From a virus: 35,903 bases of DNA. Shown piece by piece: positions 34,381 through 35,903 of this stretch. Positions within the stretch are counted from its first letter, which is position 1; every line of letters begins with the position of its first letter. Both the position numbers and the translations under genes were made by a program. Under the pieces are notes generated by a model that had not been told where the DNA came from, made no database searches, and saw only the letters and a list, made by a program, of their open reading frames with translations. The DNA lies in IMG/VR virus record IMGVR_UViG_3300021356_000067, positions 1 to 35,903 of that record; one strand, written 5' to 3'.

Positions 34381-34782
34381 TTACCTGGTTGGTTGCAATA
34401 CGAATTCTAATTGTTGTGGTGGAAGGTCAGCTCCTATAATGTCATATCTAATAACAACTTCAAATGCATTGCCATCGATGTCAGCAAATGCTTCTACAGA
34501 CTTTAAATTAACTCTAGGTTCATAGATTCTAATTGATTCCTCAATTTGCTTTTGAATTTCAATAGCAGTTAAATCATCAGCATTTTCAAAAAGAGATTCA
34601 GTAATGCGAGATCCAAATCTTGGATTGAAAAATTTCTCTCCAGGATTTGTAAAAACAATATTTTTCACTGATCTTGCGATTGCATTCTCATTTTTCATTG
34701 CAATCAGGTCTTTAGTCAGAGGATTAGTCTGAAAAGACATACTAATATCTTTAAATCCTTGACTTATCCTTTCTAAAGGCAC
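34381..34782 (-). CDS. 25: Baseplate wedge protein gp25
   Basis: A 133-aa member of the GPW/gp25 family, nearly the same length as T4 gp25 (132 aa). It sits at the inner baseplate, contacts the central spike and sheath, and helps trigger contraction. Visible signatures are DISMSFQTNPLTKDL, a KNIVFTNPGEKFFNPRFGSR block (the family core with P-G-E-x-x-x-P and the FGS loop), the EIQKQIEESIRIYEPRV helix and a C-terminal VVIRYDIIGADLPPQQLEFV strand pair. The start codon is GTG, with no in-frame ATG close upstream. An ATAAATA motif lies 22 nt before it. It heads the gp25-gp6-giant unit. Confidence 0.95.
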   Translation of the reverse strand: MPLERISQGFKDISMSFQTNPLTKDLIAMKNENAIARSVKNIVFTNPGEKFFNPRFGSRITESLFENADDLTAIEIQKQIEESIRIYEPRVNLKSVEAFADIDGNAFEVVIRYDIIGADLPPQQLEFVLQPTR

Positions 34783-34803
34783 AACAATACGGCAATTATG
34801 TAT

Positions 34804-34810
34804 TATTTAT
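34804..34810 (-). promoter_or_regulatory. Late-promoter-like ATAAATA
   Basis: Minus-strand TTGATAAATAATA in the gap between the 53-aa gene and gp25, 22 nt before the gp25 GTG. The same TTGATAAATAATA string recurs before the mosaic gene at 2662-2668. Confidence 0.65.
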
Positions 34811-34829
34811 CAAGGATTTTCCGCATTTT

Positions 34830-34991
34830 TTATTCGTATAATGGTTCAGGATCACTTTCTGTCGAAAAAATTTCACCTTCTTGATGAAGTTTTTTCTTTT
34901 TTGGTGTCAAATCATCATTTGAGATCTCACGAAGCATCTTTTGATGCTGATGATTAGCTAAATTATCTAAAAAATCGTTTTCGGTAGTCAT
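34830..34991 (-). CDS. 53-aa charged small protein
   Basis: A 53-aa ORF read directly: it begins MTTENDFLDNLANHQHQKML, continues REISNDDLTPKKKKLHQEGE and ends IFSTESDPEPLYE. An AAGGA Shine-Dalgarno lies seven bases before the ATG, and a late-promoter-like ATAAATA lies 17 nt upstream. It fills most of the space between the 237-aa gene and gp25. The sequence is an N-terminal amphipathic helix, a basic KKKK patch and an acidic tail, with no membrane segment. I do not recognise a family. The good ribosome site, promoter motif and tight fit between neighbours support it as a real gene. Function is unknown. Confidence 0.72.
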   Translation of the reverse strand: MTTENDFLDNLANHQHQKMLREISNDDLTPKKKKLHQEGEIFSTESDPEPLYE

Positions 34992-35007
34992 ATTTTTCCT
35001 TTTTTGG

Positions 35008-35014
35008 TATTTAT
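35008..35014 (-). promoter_or_regulatory. Late-promoter-like ATAAATA
   Basis: Minus-strand CTCAATAAATACC. Its TAA is the stop codon of the 237-aa gene, and it lies 17 nt before the 53-aa gene's ATG. It has the T4 late-promoter core. Confidence 0.6.
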
Positions 35015-35724
35015 TGAGGGTCTAAAGGTCGCCCATCTTGTGATTTGTACATATCTTCTGGTTTTTCTTCTTCTTTTTCGCGTTCTTTTGCTGTTTTCCA
35101 GAAATATTCGTCCTCTCTACCCATCCCAAGACGATCATAACCGTTTTCAACACTATAATATTGAGTTGAAACCTTAAAATCAGGCATTTTGGGGTCAACA
35201 GGTGTCAAACTATTATCAAAAATACGCATTCTGTTGTTTGGATACAGTGCATACTGTCCATTTTCCAGTTCAATCAGGTTATGTGACTTATGCTCAGCTG
35301 GATTTTCACTTGTTGCATAGTCAATCGTATCAGGATCTTGATGATAATTGTCTATTGTACAAATATATGTACCTCTTTGAATACCAAAATCTCTTGTATA
35401 GAGTTCATAATCCATAGAACCAATGAATTGCTTGGTTACAGACACTACACCATAGTCCATACAGTTCCAAAACTGTAAATTGGGTAGATCCATATCAGGA
35501 CTTGGTGTCTCTGGATCGCTTACAAATGCACTAATCGGCAATTTATCATACATTGCCGCATATTCTGGTAAATATGTCTCAAAATAAAAAGCGCGTCCAG
35601 GTATCGACTTACACGATACCCAAACGCCCTTAACAAATTCACCATGACCAAATTGATGGTCAGTGAGATATTCTTTTCTTACCCATACTTCAACTGAAGG
35701 AAGGTTACAAATAAGTGCTGCCAT
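35011..35724 (-). CDS. Conserved phage protein of unknown function, 237 aa
   Basis: A 237-aa soluble protein that I associate with a conserved hypothetical of T4-like cyanophages, without a named function. It is rich in aromatic and acidic residues: N-terminal SVEVWVRKEYLTDHQFGHGE, then VWVSCKSIPGRAFYFETYLP, NLQFWNCMDYGVVSVTKQFI and ENGQYALYPNNRMRIFDNSL. The C-terminal 30 residues are highly charged (KTAKEREKEEEKPEDMYKSQ) and probably flexible. No signal peptide, membrane segment or catalytic motif is evident. It lies between a tiny basic protein and the gp25 unit. A GTAAATA motif lies 23 nt upstream, but no close Shine-Dalgarno is visible. A virion-associated or assembly role is possible from context only. 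Confidence 0.85.
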   Translation of the reverse strand: MAALICNLPSVEVWVRKEYLTDHQFGHGEFVKGVWVSCKSIPGRAFYFETYLPEYAAMYDKLPISAFVSDPETPSPDMDLPNLQFWNCMDYGVVSVTKQFIGSMDYELYTRDFGIQRGTYICTIDNYHQDPDTIDYATSENPAEHKSHNLIELENGQYALYPNNRMRIFDNSLTPVDPKMPDFKVSTQYYSVENGYDRLGMGREDEYFWKTAKEREKEEEKPEDMYKSQDGRPLDPQ

Positions 35725-35745
35725 TTACATAACGTAACGCTTTAC

Positions 35746-35877
35746 CTATTTACCCTGTCCGCGATACTTCTTTTTTGCTTTATTACGAGAAGTCGCGGAT
35801 CTTAGTGTATACTGCGAGTTTCCTTGGCGAGTTTTTTTGGGTTTGCCCTTAACATAAGTGCCACCTTTCATCATCAT
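35746..35877 (-). CDS. 43-aa highly basic protein
   Basis: A 43-aa ORF beginning MMMKGGTYVKGKPKKTRQGN and ending with KAKKKYRGQGK. About a third of the residues are Lys or Arg and there is almost no acidic charge. A GAGGT Shine-Dalgarno sits eight bases before the first of three consecutive ATGs, and an in-frame TGA lies just upstream, so the start is well bounded. From memory, near-identical tiny proteins occur in T4-like cyanophages without known function. Nucleic-acid or capsid binding would fit the charge but is conjecture. Its stop overlaps the GTAAATA motif of the next gene. Confidence 0.78.
   Translation of the reverse strand: MMMKGGTYVKGKPKKTRQGNSQYTLRSATSRNKAKKKYRGQGK
35747..35753 (-). 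promoter_or_regulatory. Late-promoter-like GTAAATA
   Basis: Minus-strand AGGGTAAATAGGT, 23 nt before the ATG of the 237-aa gene and overlapping the TAG stop of the 43-aa gene. It is a weaker match than the ATAAATA sites. Confidence 0.45.
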
Positions 35878-35903
35878 AGTTCAGTACCTCAAATAACGCG
35901 AGC

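Noticed and set aside
1-35903. tRNA, integrase, toxin-antitoxin or host-derived metabolic genes
   Set aside because: Coding capacity is almost fully used by structural genes. I found no cloverleaf, recombinase motif or photosynthesis-type gene.

Overview
The window is part of the late structural module of a T4-like contractile-tailed phage (myovirus). Every gene I can support lies on the minus strand, so the region reads from high to low coordinates. Gene order and recognisable families (gp25, gp6, gp8, gp13, gp14, gp15, gp16, gp17) follow phage T4 closely. The A+T-rich composition, the very large Gly/Ser/Thr/Val-rich baseplate proteins, the frequent V-G-I-G-T/S words and several tiny conserved proteins match marine T4-like phages, most likely cyanophages of Prochlorococcus or Synechococcus (Kyanoviridae-like). 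The host group is inferred from family resemblance and is not shown directly.

Layout in transcription order. (1) 35.9-34.8 kb: three small accessory genes, of 43, 237 and 53 aa. (2) 34.8-20.1 kb: baseplate wedge genes gp25 and gp6, then a 4,070-aa protein in the place of T4 gp7. It carries a YHYH motif and many internal beta-type modules. (3) 20.0-10.8 kb: gp8 and a 2,561-aa DUF4815-type wedge protein in the place of T4 gp10. (4) 10.8-10.0 kb: three small proteins, two of them helical and one a BppU-N-like beta protein. (5) 10.0-5.1 kb: neck and tail-completion genes gp13, a greatly enlarged gp14, gp15, and small terminase gp16. (6) 5.1-2.7 kb: a long coiled-coil fibre with a foldon-like motif, a plausible counterpart of T4 fibritin (wac). 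(7) 2.6-0.5 kb: a mosaic Cys-containing protein built around a DUF192 domain. (8) 484-1: the start of large terminase gp17, which runs off the window.

The products would build the baseplate wedges (gp25, gp6, giant protein, gp8, DUF4815 protein), close the head and tail at the neck (gp13, gp14, gp15), decorate the neck (fibritin-like fibre) and package DNA (gp16 and gp17). Eight (N)TAAATA late-promoter-like motifs precede genes and divide the region into probable units: 237 aa; 53 aa; gp25-gp6-giant; gp8-DUF4815-75 aa-55 aa-130 aa; gp13-gp14; gp15-gp16; fibre; mosaic-gp17. The DNA is almost entirely coding and no non-coding stretch exceeds about 40 bases. I saw no tRNA, rRNA, CRISPR array, insertion sequence, integrase or attachment site. 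The most notable feature is that a few beta-type sequence modules recur across several different virion proteins, including ones that are compact in T4.
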